64,000 nt of DNA from 66-474 sp963771735 (GTDB taxonomy: Bacteria; Pseudomonadota; Gammaproteobacteria; Xanthomonadales; Rhodanobacteraceae), in assembly GCA_963771735.1 (NCBI GenBank), contig CAVYUN010000004.1, positions 186,001 to 250,000 of the forward strand. Direction: 5' to 3'. Shown one piece after another: positions 1-10,593 of the stretch. The notes under the pieces are model-generated. The model saw nothing but the letters and a program-made list of their open reading frames with translations, was not told the DNA's origin and did not search any database. How positions within the stretch are numbered: position 1 is the first letter of the stretch; each line of letters begins with the position of its first letter. The position numbers were made by a program, and so were the translations under genes.

Positions 1-205
1 ACAGCAGCAATAACGGATGCGGCGTGTTTCCGGAGGCCGATGGAAGATGGATCACGTAACTGCGCCGCACGCCATCGAGATCCAGCGTGCGCGCCTGGTC
101 GGCGAGCACGACCGGTGCCCACGCGGCCAAGATCATGCACAGCAGAATTGCCGTCAGGCTACGCGCGATGCCTGCGCCGCTGTCATTCGTTCTGCGTGAC
201 CTCAC
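1..205 (-). CDS. N-terminus of a secreted polyhydroxybutyrate-depolymerase/feruloyl-esterase-like hydrolase (partial)
   Basis: An open minus-strand frame runs off the left edge. From a GTG at 203-205 it encodes a basic N-terminus, a hydrophobic segment (LTAILLCMILAAWAPVVLA) with a plausible signal peptidase site after VLA, then a mature start reading TLDLDGVRRSYVIHLP. A short strand followed by a G-x-R-x-Y-x-x-H-x-P pattern is typical of the start of LpqC/PHB-depolymerase family esterases, which are secreted alpha/beta hydrolases. Only about 68 codons are visible, so the catalytic residues are outside the window and the family call is inferred from this motif. The start codon is uncertain because no clear ribosome binding site precedes the GTG. 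It is divergent from the next esterase. Confidence 0.55.
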   Translation of the reverse strand, partial: MRSRRTNDSGAGIARSLTAILLCMILAAWAPVVLADQARTLDLDGVRRSYVIHLPSASGNTPHPLLLL

Positions 206-277
206 CGCGATGGTGCCTTTGCAGCGTGCGTCGAGTCTACCTGTCAACGCGTGGCGGGCGAACACGTTGACAGATGC

Positions 278-1213
278 ATGACACCCATCGCCAGAATGTC
301 CGTGGCCGCGGCACTGCTGCTGCTGAGCGTCGCATGCGTCGCGCAGACGCGCTGGGACCGGCTGCGACTCTACCGGATGACCCGGGTGGATCGGGCAACG
401 GCACGCGAGGGCGTCACCTCGCAGCTGCCAGGCACCACGAGGGTATTGCGCGACGTGCATTACGGGGATGCCCCGCTCGAGACCTTCGATGTCTATGCAC
501 CGGCCAACGCACACGACGCGGCGGTTATCTTCATGGTGCACGGCGGAGGCTGGCGGCGTGGCGACAAGACCGCGCGCGGCGTGGTGCAGAACAAGGTCTC
601 CCACTGGATCCCGCGCGGCATCATCGTGATCTCCGTGGATTACCCGATGTTGCCGGATACACCGCCGCTGCAGCAGGCGCAGTTCGTGGCGAAAGCCCTG
701 GCGGTCGCGCAACGGAATGCGCGGCAATGGGGCGGCGATCCGCGCAAATTCGTGCTGATGGGGCACTCGGCGGGTGCCCATCTGGTGTCCCTGATCAGTG
801 CGGAACCGGGTCTCGCGACTGCACAGGGCGCGCTGCCTTGGCTCGGAACCGTGGCGCTCGACAGCGCCGCCTACGACATCGTCGCGATCATGCAGGCGCC
901 CCATTTACGCCTGTACGACGAAGCTTTCGGCGACGAGCGCCGGGCATGGGTGGCGGCTTCGCCGACCTTGCAGCTGCATTCCGCGATCGCGCCGCTGCTG
1001 GCGGTGTGCTCGTCGGGCCGTGCCGATTCCTGTGCCCAGGCGAACGCGTTCGCGGCGAAGGCGCGCATGCCGGGTTCACGAGTAAAGGTCTTGCCGGAGG
1101 TCATGACCCACCGCGAGATCAACGAAGAACTGGGGCAGCCGTCGGCCTACACGACCGCCGTGGATGGATTTCTTGCGGGCCTCGATCCCGCTTTGGCGAC
1201 GCGCTTGCATTGA
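278..1213 (+). CDS. Secreted alpha/beta hydrolase, carboxylesterase/lipase type
   Basis: A 311-residue protein with a cleavable-type N-terminal hydrophobic segment (SVAAALLLLSVACVAQ), so probably periplasmic or secreted. It contains the HGGGW oxyanion-hole motif of hormone-sensitive-lipase-like esterases and the nucleophile elbow GHSAGAH; a late histidine near THREIN could complete the triad. Cys residues around CSSGRADSC may form a disulfide. The ATG at 278 is chosen, but the ATG at 296 immediately before the hydrophobic core is almost as good; a GTG at 251 would add an unlikely leader. The substrate is unknown. It is divergent from another probable esterase at the left edge, which may indicate a small esterase locus. 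Confidence 0.75.
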   Translation: MTPIARMSVAAALLLLSVACVAQTRWDRLRLYRMTRVDRATAREGVTSQLPGTTRVLRDVHYGDAPLETFDVYAPANAHDAAVIFMVHGGGWRRGDKTARGVVQNKVSHWIPRGIIVISVDYPMLPDTPPLQQAQFVAKALAVAQRNARQWGGDPRKFVLMGHSAGAHLVSLISAEPGLATAQGALPWLGTVALDSAAYDIVAIMQAPHLRLYDEAFGDERRAWVAASPTLQLHSAIAPLLAVCSSGRADSCAQANAFAAKARMPGSRVKVLPEVMTHREINEELGQPSAYTTAVDGFLAGLDPALATRLH

Positions 1214-1275
1214 GCGCGTCGTTACGGTCGGGGCCCCGCGGTCACGCCGTGGCATTGCAACACCGGATGCGAGAG

Positions 1276-1724
1276 TGGCGACCCCGGCCCGATTCGAACG
1301 GGCGACCGGAACAGTTGGGGCGCAACGTCTGGCTTGAACGGATGCAGGATAGGAGCGGGTTGCGCAATAGCTGACGTACGACGCGACGAGGTCATTCCTT
1401 GGCGTGCGAAAGGGTGGCGACCCCTTCGTACGGGCGCCACTTTGCAGGAGCCTTCGTCAGCTTGGGGCGCATCGTCTGGCTTGAACGGATGCAGGATCGG
1501 AGCGGGTTGCGCAATAGCTGACCGTACGACCGGCGACGAGGTCATTCCTTGGCGTGCGAAAGGGTGGCGACCCCGGCCCGATTCGAACGGGCGACCACGT
1601 TTGCAGGAAGCCTTCGTCAGCTTGGGGCGCATCGTCTGGCTTGAACGGATGCAGGATCGGAGCGGGTTGCGCAATAGCTGACCGTACGACCGGCGACGAG
1701 GTCGTTCCTTGGCGTGCGAAAGGG
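1276..1724 (-). repeat. Tandem array carrying copies of the tRNA-Arg 3' end (rtT-like)
   Basis: Downstream of tRNA-Arg(CCT), in its direction of transcription, three units of about 147-160 bp follow one another. Each contains a copy of the tRNA 3' portion (T arm plus acceptor strand and CCA). Near-perfect copies lie at 1276-1307 and 1565-1596, and a shortened one at 1415-1438 has lost the T arm. Between them a shared spacer includes GGCTTGAACGGATGCAGGA starting at 1331, 1478 and 1638. E. coli tyrT has a comparable arrangement (the rtT repeats). An alternative is a set of attachment-site scars, but no integrase is nearby. Reading frames across the array on both strands are repeat-encoded and not taken as genes. 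Confidence 0.8.
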
Positions 1725-1801
1725 TGGCGACCCCGGCCCGATTCGAACGGGCGACCTTCCCCTTAGGAGGGGGACGCTCTATCCAGCTGAGCTACGGGGC
1801 C
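1725..1801 (-). tRNA. tRNA-Arg (anticodon CCT)
   Basis: A 77-nt cloverleaf on the minus strand. The acceptor stem GGCCCCG pairs with CGGGGTC (one G-T pair), the discriminator is G and CCA is encoded. The D arm is GCTC/GAGC, the anticodon stem TCCCC/GGGGA holds loop CTCCTAA (anticodon CCT, reading AGG), and the T arm is GCCCG-TTCGAAT-CGGGC. Its 3' third is repeated in the array immediately downstream. Confidence 0.96.
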
Positions 1802-1906
1802 GTCAATCCGGAATTTTCGCACGATCGACGCTTTCGCGCCGCTTACACGCTTGCCTTGCAAGCATGTCCGCATCATGGCAGCGCCTGCGCGGCAAAGGAA
1901 AACCGG

Positions 1907-2986
1907 ATGGGCCGAAAGGTACTGTATGGCGTGTATCACTGGGGCCTCGGTCATGCCACGCGTAGCCTGGGATTGATCCGCGCGCTGCTGGAGCAGGGCG
2001 ACGAAGTGACCGTGGTGATCGCGCCCGGCTCCGGAATGAAGTTGCTGCAATCCGAGCTTGGTGATGCCTGCGAGTTCTACCCATTCCGCGATACGCCCGC
2101 GCCGTTCAGCCGCTATCCCGCGATCTTCTACCTGCGCATGACCGCGGCCATGCCGTGGGTATTGGCAGGTTATCGACGCGAACATCGCCTTGCGGAAAAG
2201 CTCGTCGCGGAAAGGCACCTCGATTGCGTAGTGTCGGACAGTCGGCTGGGGCTGTGGTCGCGGGCTGTTCCGAGCTACTGCATTTTCCATTCGATACACC
2301 AGCGCGTGCCGTTCTTCAGCCGCTTCACCGAGCATGTCGTGGAATGGGGACAACGCGACCTGTTGAAGGGATTCACCAGGATATTGATACCTGATGTTGC
2401 GGAAAACACAGGTCTGTCCGGATGGCTCGGGCATGATCCGGTGTTCGATTGGGGCGACGGCCGGCTGGTCTACATCGGGCCGCTGTCGAGCGTGCCGCGC
2501 ATGGACGTAGAGCAGGATATCGACGTGTTCTTCTCCGTTTCCGGCATCGAGCCGCAGCGCGGTCTGCTGGAAAAACTCGTGCTGGAGGCGCTTCCGCGCC
2601 TGTCGGGGAAAATCGTCGTGACCCTCGGTCGCCCGCTGGACCACGGCGAATGCCGGGAGATCGCGGGCGCGACGGTTTACGGCTATCTGGACCGCAAGCA
2701 CCAGGCCGAGATGCTCAATCGTGCGAAGCTGGTGATGACGCGATCCGGTTACACCACGCTGATGGAACTCGCGGGCCTGGGACGCAAGGCGCTGTTCGTG
2801 GCGACACCCGGACAGAGCGAACAGGAATATCTCGCCGCCTTCCACAAGGAGCAAGGCCACGTGTGGTCGGTCGAACAAAAACACCTCGACATTCCGCGCG
2901 ATCTCGAACTTGCCCGAGCCGCCGCCGGGATTCCGCGCATGGATGTGTCCGCCTCAACCGGAAACTTCCTTGCCGCGATTGCCTGA
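1907..2986 (+). CDS. Glycosyltransferase of the MJ1255/MurG-like family
   Basis: A 359-residue GT-B-type glycosyltransferase. The N-terminus has a GxGHATRS loop (YHWGLGHATRS), typical of MJ1255/VC2487-type and MurG-like enzymes, and the C-terminal half has a nucleotide-sugar binding region with GYTTLMELAGLGRKALFVATPGQSEQEY. The ATG at 1907 is chosen because AAAGGA lies about 8 nt upstream. The frame is open further upstream, but that part runs through the tRNA-Arg gene and cannot be coding. Its 3' end overlaps the convergent UPF0104 gene by 33 bp. Donor and acceptor are unknown. Proximity to the hopanoid locus allows a lipid acceptor, but that is inference. Confidence 0.8.
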   Translation: MGRKVLYGVYHWGLGHATRSLGLIRALLEQGDEVTVVIAPGSGMKLLQSELGDACEFYPFRDTPAPFSRYPAIFYLRMTAAMPWVLAGYRREHRLAEKLVAERHLDCVVSDSRLGLWSRAVPSYCIFHSIHQRVPFFSRFTEHVVEWGQRDLLKGFTRILIPDVAENTGLSGWLGHDPVFDWGDGRLVYIGPLSSVPRMDVEQDIDVFFSVSGIEPQRGLLEKLVLEALPRLSGKIVVTLGRPLDHGECREIAGATVYGYLDRKHQAEMLNRAKLVMTRSGYTTLMELAGLGRKALFVATPGQSEQEYLAAFHKEQGHVWSVEQKHLDIPRDLELARAAAGIPRMDVSASTGNFLAAIA

Positions 2987-3958
2987 TTTGCGGCGACCAT
3001 CCGATGGAATCTCGCGCCACATCGCACCGACGACCGGCAGGCACAGCAGCCATATCGATGCGGTCCACACGATGCGAAAACCCAGCATCAGCGCCAGCCC
3101 GTCGGTGTAGCCGATTCCCCATGCGCGTGCCGCCAGCATGCCCAGCAACTCGACGGTGCCGATCTGGCTGAACAGGCCGGCGCCGACCAGGATGATCGCG
3201 AGCGAGAACATGTAGATCGTCGCGGCGGTGAGGTAATCGAGGTGCTGCACCTGCATGCCGCGGCCGACCGACCAGAACGCGACGGTCAGCGCGCCCAGGT
3301 ACACGGCGGCGAGCACGATGCTGACCGCGAGCATCAACGGGGTGGACAGCTTGCGCAGGCCGCCCAGCATCTCCAGCGCGGATTCGGCCCCTTTCCTCAG
3401 CCATTCGCGGCGCAGCCGCCCCACCAGGCCACGGGCCTTGTGCTCGAACAGCAGCAGCCCGAGCAGCAGCAACCCGACGACCACGAGCAACAGCACGGCG
3501 AGAAGGCGTACCTCTGGCCAACCGGGAATGCCGACTACCGCCAGAAACAGGAAAACCACCGCCAATTCCGCCAGCACCATCATCACGGTTGCCGCCGAAC
3601 TGCGACCGATGTGGATGCGGTGCGATGCCGACATTACCCAGTTCTGCGAGAACATCCCGAGTGGCAGCGTCACGGTCAGCTCGCCCACGGCGAAGGCCAG
3701 CCAGAACGGACGGGCCGGGATGCGCACGTCGATCCGGGTGAGCATCAGTTTCAATTGCGCGGCCTTGCACGCGAGATAGCATGCCGCAGCGGCCAACGCG
3801 ATCCACAAGGCGTGCCATGGCAGGGTGCCGACCCGCGTGATCACCTTGTGCACGTTGCCGAGACTGAACGCGAACACCAGCAACGCGATGGCCAGCAGAA
3901 CCGGCAGGATGACCTGAGGTTTCAACAAGGATCGCGCACGCGAGAGCACTTTCAGCAT
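2954..3958 (-). CDS. UPF0104 / lysylphosphatidylglycerol synthase-like integral membrane protein
   Basis: A 334-residue protein with about eight hydrophobic segments and a family-typical basic N-terminus, resembling the flippase-like transmembrane region of MprF/AglD2 proteins (UPF0104). It lacks the cytosolic aminoacyl-transferase domain of MprF, so a catalytic lysyl-PG role is not supported. It is the last gene of the minus-strand hopanoid run: its ATG overlaps the stop of the acyltransferase gene (ATGCTGA), which implies translational coupling. By position it may translocate or handle a lipid made by the upstream enzymes; this is inferred from context only. Confidence 0.75.
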   Translation of the reverse strand: MLKVLSRARSLLKPQVILPVLLAIALLVFAFSLGNVHKVITRVGTLPWHALWIALAAAACYLACKAAQLKLMLTRIDVRIPARPFWLAFAVGELTVTLPLGMFSQNWVMSASHRIHIGRSSAATVMMVLAELAVVFLFLAVVGIPGWPEVRLLAVLLLVVVGLLLLGLLLFEHKARGLVGRLRREWLRKGAESALEMLGGLRKLSTPLMLAVSIVLAAVYLGALTVAFWSVGRGMQVQHLDYLTAATIYMFSLAIILVGAGLFSQIGTVELLGMLAARAWGIGYTDGLALMLGFRIVWTASIWLLCLPVVGAMWREIPSDGRRKSGNRGKEVSG

Positions 3959-5257
3959 GGCGGCATCAGGTCCATCCCGGGCGACAGATCGGCAAGGTGG
4001 TTGTCAAGATAACGTGCAATGCCGGCCGGTGTGCGCCAGCCGGGCGCCGCGTCGCGCGGACACGCATTGTCGAAGCTGGAGCCGCGGCGAACCACGAGGC
4101 CTTTGCGTTCGAGCCAGCGTAGTCGAGCATTGGCGATGGCATCCACGCTGCTGTCCGCGAACAACGGATCCAGCGACCGTTTTGCGGCACGCAGTGCGGT
4201 CAGCGCATGCGCCAGCCACTGCGCGAAATCATCCTGCGCGAACGCCGCTGGTCCGTGCAGCAGGTAGCGAGCGAGCAGATGGCTGGGCGTGATCGGCACC
4301 AGCGACTGGATCGCGTGGCGCAGCGCGGCATTGAATTCCCGGCGTTCCAGCGAAACGTCGGCGCGGGAACTCGTGCCAATCCTTATCACCACCCGCGAGC
4401 GGCCCGGGCCCAGCGTGTCGTAAGCCAGTGCCATCGGCAGGATCCATGGTGGCGCTCCGGCCGAGTGGACGAGGCTGAAGAAGCCACCACGGATACTGCC
4501 GAAATGCCCATCCATCGAGATTGTGCCCTCGGGCGCGAAATACACGCTGTGGCCGCAGTCCAGACGCCGCGTGAAATGTTCAAGCTGCGCATCGATCGTC
4601 GGTCCGGAATGCAGGTAGAAGCGACTGTCGCGCGGACCGGGTGAGCCGGCGCAATCCCCAGTAGTGCTCGAGCGTGGCGGGTGGCGCCGATGCGAGCGTG
4701 CCGCGCAGGGACATGGTTGCATCGACGGCCAGTTCGCGGCGCCCGCGTGCGTTGAGCAACGACGCGCAATCGGTGTCCCCATGACCGGCATCGATCAGTG
4801 CATGCAGGGCTTCACCCAGCGTGAATTCGCGAACGCGCCGCATCGGTTCGGTATGGCCGAGCGGGAAGAACCATGCGAGCGAAATGTGCCCGAGCGCCGC
4901 CGAGATCATGCGTGGCCAGTGCACGGTCAGCCTCGCGAGGATGCCCGGTCGGAACAAGTCTTCGCGGGTCGCGAAGTAAGGCAGCGGCCATTGGAAATGC
5001 AAGCCGCGCCTGCGTATCAGCACCGTGCCCAGCATCGGGCCGTCCACGTCGCGCTGGTGATTGGAAGCGATCAGCGTGCCAGGAGCTATGTGATGATTGT
5101 CCGGAAGTACGGCCACGCGGTTGTAGACGCCGCGTATCCACATATCGAAACCCATTTGCAGCAACCAGGTGCCCAGCGGATGCGCATCCGGCTCGGCACC
5201 GGGCAGGGTTGATCCGGTACGCGGGTTTGACGTTGCTGGCGTCGCCTGCCGCTGCAT
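3952..5257 (-). pseudogene. PlsC-like acyltransferase gene with a frame break
   Basis: Two frames together encode one roughly 434-residue glycerolipid acyltransferase. The 5' frame (from the ATG at 5257, directly abutting the TGA of the hpnB-like gene) carries the acyltransferase block I motif in SNHQRDVDGP. The 3' frame carries the later block FAPEGTIS and the remaining C-terminal region. Continuity is lost near 4620-4660, where the 5' frame runs into LLPAFR and the 3' frame resumes at DSRFYLHSG; the shift equals one extra base. Both halves look conserved, so a recent mutation or a sequence error is as likely as a dead gene. If intact, it would acylate a membrane lipid acceptor, perhaps hopanoid-linked given the neighbours. 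Confidence 0.7.
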
Positions 5258-6378
5258 TCACGTCGGCCTTCGCTGGTAGCGCCGGCCTTTCCACACCGAG
5301 CGCGTACCAGCGAGGGCGCGCCACGCCGAGTACCACGTCGCCGCGAGAAAGAACGTCGCGGTCAATGGAAGCAACAATGCTGCCAGCGGATTGCGGCGGT
5401 AGTACCGCAGCGTCGGCAGATAGCAAACCAGCATCCCGAGCACGGCCAGCAACCCGACCATGTGCGTTGCACGATTCGGTCCGAATCCAAGCGCGAGCGG
5501 GGGAATCCAGAACGCCAGGACCAAAATTGCCGACGCGGCCAGCGTAAGCAACAGCGATTCGCGCAGTTGCACGAACGCGCTGCGTGCGACCATCCGCGAG
5601 ATGTCGCCGATGTCCTCGCGGCGCAGGCTGGTTGCCCCGTGGGTCAAGCCGATCCAGCAGCGATACCCCGCGCGCTTGACGTGAGCGGCCAGCGTGCAGT
5701 CGTCGATGATCGCATCGCGCCACGCGCCGAAGCCGCCGGCATCGACGAGCGCCTGGCGTTCGATCAAGAGCACGCCGCCAGCGGCCGCGGCGATCCGGTT
5801 GCCGGCACGATTGGCGAGCGCGAACGGATAAAGCAATTTGAAGAAGTACACGAAGGCAGGCAACAGCCAGCGCGCCGCGCGGCCGTCCCAGCACGGCTCG
5901 GCACATGCCGACACCAGTGCGTAGCCCTCGTCCGCCTTGCGTTGCAGGGCGGCAAGCATGCCCGGCTGCGAGGCGGATGTCGGCATCGAGCAGCAACAGG
6001 CGTGGCGTCGTGGCGCGTGCCAGTCCCTGCTGCAAGGCCCACAGCTTGCCGGTCCAGCCATCCGGTGGCGGCGTGCCGGCGAGCACGTCGAGATGCGCCA
6101 ATCCGCTCGTCCGCGCAATGTCGGCCGTGGCGTCGCCGGACTGATCGTCGATCACGATCACCCTTGCGCCGGGCGCGGCGACGGCGAGCGCGCGCAGGGT
6201 TTCACCGATCACCGCGGCCTCGTCGCGGGCAGGGATCAGGATGGTCGAAATCATGGGATGCAGGTGACGCTTCGGGATCGGCTTCCAGGCGTTCGCGGGA
6301 CCGCCATGCCGCCCACGGCGCAAACAGCACGGCACTCCACAATGCCAGCGAGACGATGGCGAGGATCAGCATGATCAT
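5258..6378 (-). pseudogene. hpnB: Hopanoid-associated glycosyltransferase HpnB-like gene with two frame breaks
   Basis: Three consecutive frames reconstruct an HpnB-type family 2 glycosyltransferase of about 373 residues. Frame one (ATG at 6378) gives an N-terminal membrane helix (MIMLILAIVSLALWSAVLF) and a WRSRERLEAD segment. Frame two (from about 6254) gives the GT2 core with PARDEA, VIDDQSGD, GWTGKLWAL and the metal-binding LLDADIR. Frame three (from about 5960) gives the rest of the catalytic domain and C-terminal helices. The breaks are near 6245-6255 and 5955-5970, each equal to one extra base. It sits between hpnH and the acyltransferase in the hopanoid run. Either it is a decaying gene or the local sequence has errors. 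Confidence 0.72.
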
Positions 6379-6398
6379 GCTCGCCGGTTCCGCCGCGG

Positions 6399-7529
6399 TC
6401 AGCGCTGGATGCCGCCGAAATGCGCGATCGGGATGTCGCTGTGCGGCGGTTGTCGCCGGGCGCCCGGCGTGTCATACAAGATCGGGGGATCCGCCACGTA
6501 CGGGCCGGTGAGTTTCGGTCCGCGCAGGCTCGCCCAGAACGCCTTCAATGGATGGCTGAACGCATCGGCGGCAGCGGTGCCCTCGAAACCGCAATGCGCC
6601 ATGCAATTCGCGCACTTGGGGTTGCGACCCACGCCGTAATCGTCCCAGCGGGTGTTCTGCATCAGGTCGGCAAAGGTTTTTTCGTAGCCTTCGTCGACCA
6701 GCAGGTAGCACGGTTTCTGCCAGCCGAACACGTTGCGGCAGGGCATGCTCCACGCGCTGCACTGGTAGCCCTGGTTGCCGCACACGAAATCCAGGAACAG
6801 GCTGGAATGCGACAGCGGCCACTTGCTGTGTCTGGCCTTGCCGCGTCTGAAGATGCCGCGGAACAATTCCTTCGATTGCCGGCGGCCCATGAACACGTCC
6901 TGGCGAGGCGCGTGCTCGTAGTGGTAGCCCGGCGACACGGTGATGCCGTCGACTTCGAGGTCGCGGGTGGCGAAGTCGAAGAACTCGGCGACTTCGTCCG
7001 GCTCGGCGTTGTTGAACAGGGTCGTGTTGATGTTGACCCGGAAGCCGCGCTGCTTGGCCGCGCGGATCGCCGAGACCGCGGTGTCGAAAACGCCCTCGCG
7101 GCCGACGCTCTCGTCGTGGCGTTCGCGCAGGCCGTCCAGGTGCACCGAAAACGTCAGTTGCGGCGACGGCGTGAACAGGTCGAGCTTCTTTTCCAGCAGG
7201 ATCGCGTTGGTACACAGGTAGACGTACTTGCCGCGCGCGATGATGCCTTCGACGATCTGCTTGATGTCCCTGTGGACGAGCGGCTCGCCACCGGGAATCG
7301 ATACCATCGGTGCGCCGCATTCATCCACCGCAGTGAGGCATTCGTCGACCGAAAGGCGCTGCTTGAGGATGTGCGAGTCGTAGTCGATCTTGCCGCAGCC
7401 GGGGCAAGCCAGGTTGCACTGGAACAACGGCTCCAGCATCAGCGTGAGCGGGTAGCGCGTCACGCCGCGCAAGCGGCGTCCGATGATGTAGCTGGCGACC
7501 TTGAGTTGCTGGCGAACGGGAATCGACAT
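6399..7529 (-). CDS. hpnH: Adenosyl-hopene transferase, radical SAM enzyme HpnH
   Basis: A 376-residue radical SAM protein. HpnH joins a 5'-deoxyadenosyl radical to diploptene to give adenosylhopane, the first step of extended C35 hopanoid synthesis. The CX3CX2C cluster motif is at Cys38, Cys42 and Cys45 (QCNLACPGC), followed by the GGEPL motif; additional C-terminal cysteines lie in CANCMAHCGF. Length and order match HpnH. A strong GGAGGAGG site is 5 nt upstream of the ATG. It follows idi after a 179-bp gap, which may hold its own promoter, and is followed by the broken hpnB-like gene. Known partners act next on adenosylhopane: HpnG, encoded upstream in the same run. Confidence 0.93.
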   Translation of the reverse strand: MSIPVRQQLKVASYIIGRRLRGVTRYPLTLMLEPLFQCNLACPGCGKIDYDSHILKQRLSVDECLTAVDECGAPMVSIPGGEPLVHRDIKQIVEGIIARGKYVYLCTNAILLEKKLDLFTPSPQLTFSVHLDGLRERHDESVGREGVFDTAVSAIRAAKQRGFRVNINTTLFNNAEPDEVAEFFDFATRDLEVDGITVSPGYHYEHAPRQDVFMGRRQSKELFRGIFRRGKARHSKWPLSHSSLFLDFVCGNQGYQCSAWSMPCRNVFGWQKPCYLLVDEGYEKTFADLMQNTRWDDYGVGRNPKCANCMAHCGFEGTAAADAFSHPLKAFWASLRGPKLTGPYVADPPILYDTPGARRQPPHSDIPIAHFGGIQR

Positions 7530-7708
7530 CTGAACCTCCTCCGGCGCTTGGCGTCGTCAGGGCGCCCATTCGCATTGGCGACCCTGTGCCGCGCCTATGG
7601 TGGACGTACGCACGTCAAGGCGGCGTTGACGTGGCACGAATGGTTCGGTTACGCGTCCTCGGAGCCAGTCTGGCTGCGGTCGAATGCAAGGGGGCGTGTG
7701 GGCGTGAC

Positions 7709-8315
7709 TCAGGCGTTGCGGCGACGCAGCGGCGCCAAACCGCCGCCCGGCAAGCGGCTTGCGAATTCGCCGCGCAGGCGTTGCCATTCCATTTTCAGCC
7801 AAGGGGTGAAGAGCTCGGACGCTGTCGCGATCTCGTGGTCCAGCTCATCCGGCTTGACGTAGCGCCAGGCCGCGATCTCGGTGTCGTTGACGCGCACCGG
7901 CGCGTCGGAGGTGCCCACGTAGACCCAGCACAGTTCGGTCTCGGAACCGGCATCACCGTATTCTGCGTGGTACTGGAATTTGTATATGAATTCGAGCGGA
8001 CAGCCGAAGCCCAATTCCTCGCGCAAGCGGCGCTGCGTCGCGGTCTCCATGTCCTCGCCGCCGCGCGGATGGCTGCAGCAACTGTTGGCCCAGTAACCGG
8101 GCCACAGCGGTTTCGAGGGCGCGCGCTGTTGCAGCAGCAGTTCGCCATCGGGATTGAACACGAACAGCGAGAACGCGCGATGCAGGATGCCCTTGCCGGC
8201 GTGCGCGTCGGATTTGCTGGCGTGGCCGATCTCGCGGTCGTCCGCGTCCACCAGGATCAGCCGTTCGGAGTCGAACGACACGACCCGGTTCTCCTTGTCG
8301 TGCTCGTCGCCATGC

Positions 8316-8323
<8 letters not shown>
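7709..8323 (-). CDS. idi: Isopentenyl-diphosphate delta-isomerase, type I
   Basis: A roughly 204-residue Nudix-fold isomerase interconverting IPP and DMAPP; organisms using the mevalonate route need one. Visible signatures are KGILHRAFS, the active-site Cys in WANSCCSHPR, and the Glu-rich REELG part of the Nudix-like helix. The start is taken as TTG at 8323, whose sequence overlaps the TGA of the upstream fusion gene (TTGGCTGA), implying coupling. An ATG at 8386 is in frame but would extend 70 bp into the upstream gene and add an unusual Arg-rich leader. It is the last mevalonate-pathway gene of the run. Confidence 0.92.
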
Positions 8324-10574
<2,251 letters not shown>

Positions 10575-10593
10575 CTGTGTGTCCTTGCACGCT

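Noticed and set aside
1222..1674. A 150-codon minus-strand frame with repeated peptide
   Set aside because: It translates the tRNA-derived repeat array; repetition comes from DNA repeats, not from a protein.
1276..1724. CRISPR array
   Set aside because: Only three units of about 150 bp, unequal, with tRNA sequence; no cas genes.
1276..1801. Attachment site of a genomic island in tRNA-Arg
   Set aside because: No integrase, phage or mobile gene is seen nearby; kept only as an alternative explanation for the repeats.
4812..6335. A single 507-codon minus-strand gene spanning both the hpnB-like and the acyltransferase regions
   Set aside because: Only its first third (to about 5965) reads as a glycosyltransferase; the rest is out of frame with the conserved C-terminus of hpnB and with the acyltransferase, so it is a frame-shifted shadow.
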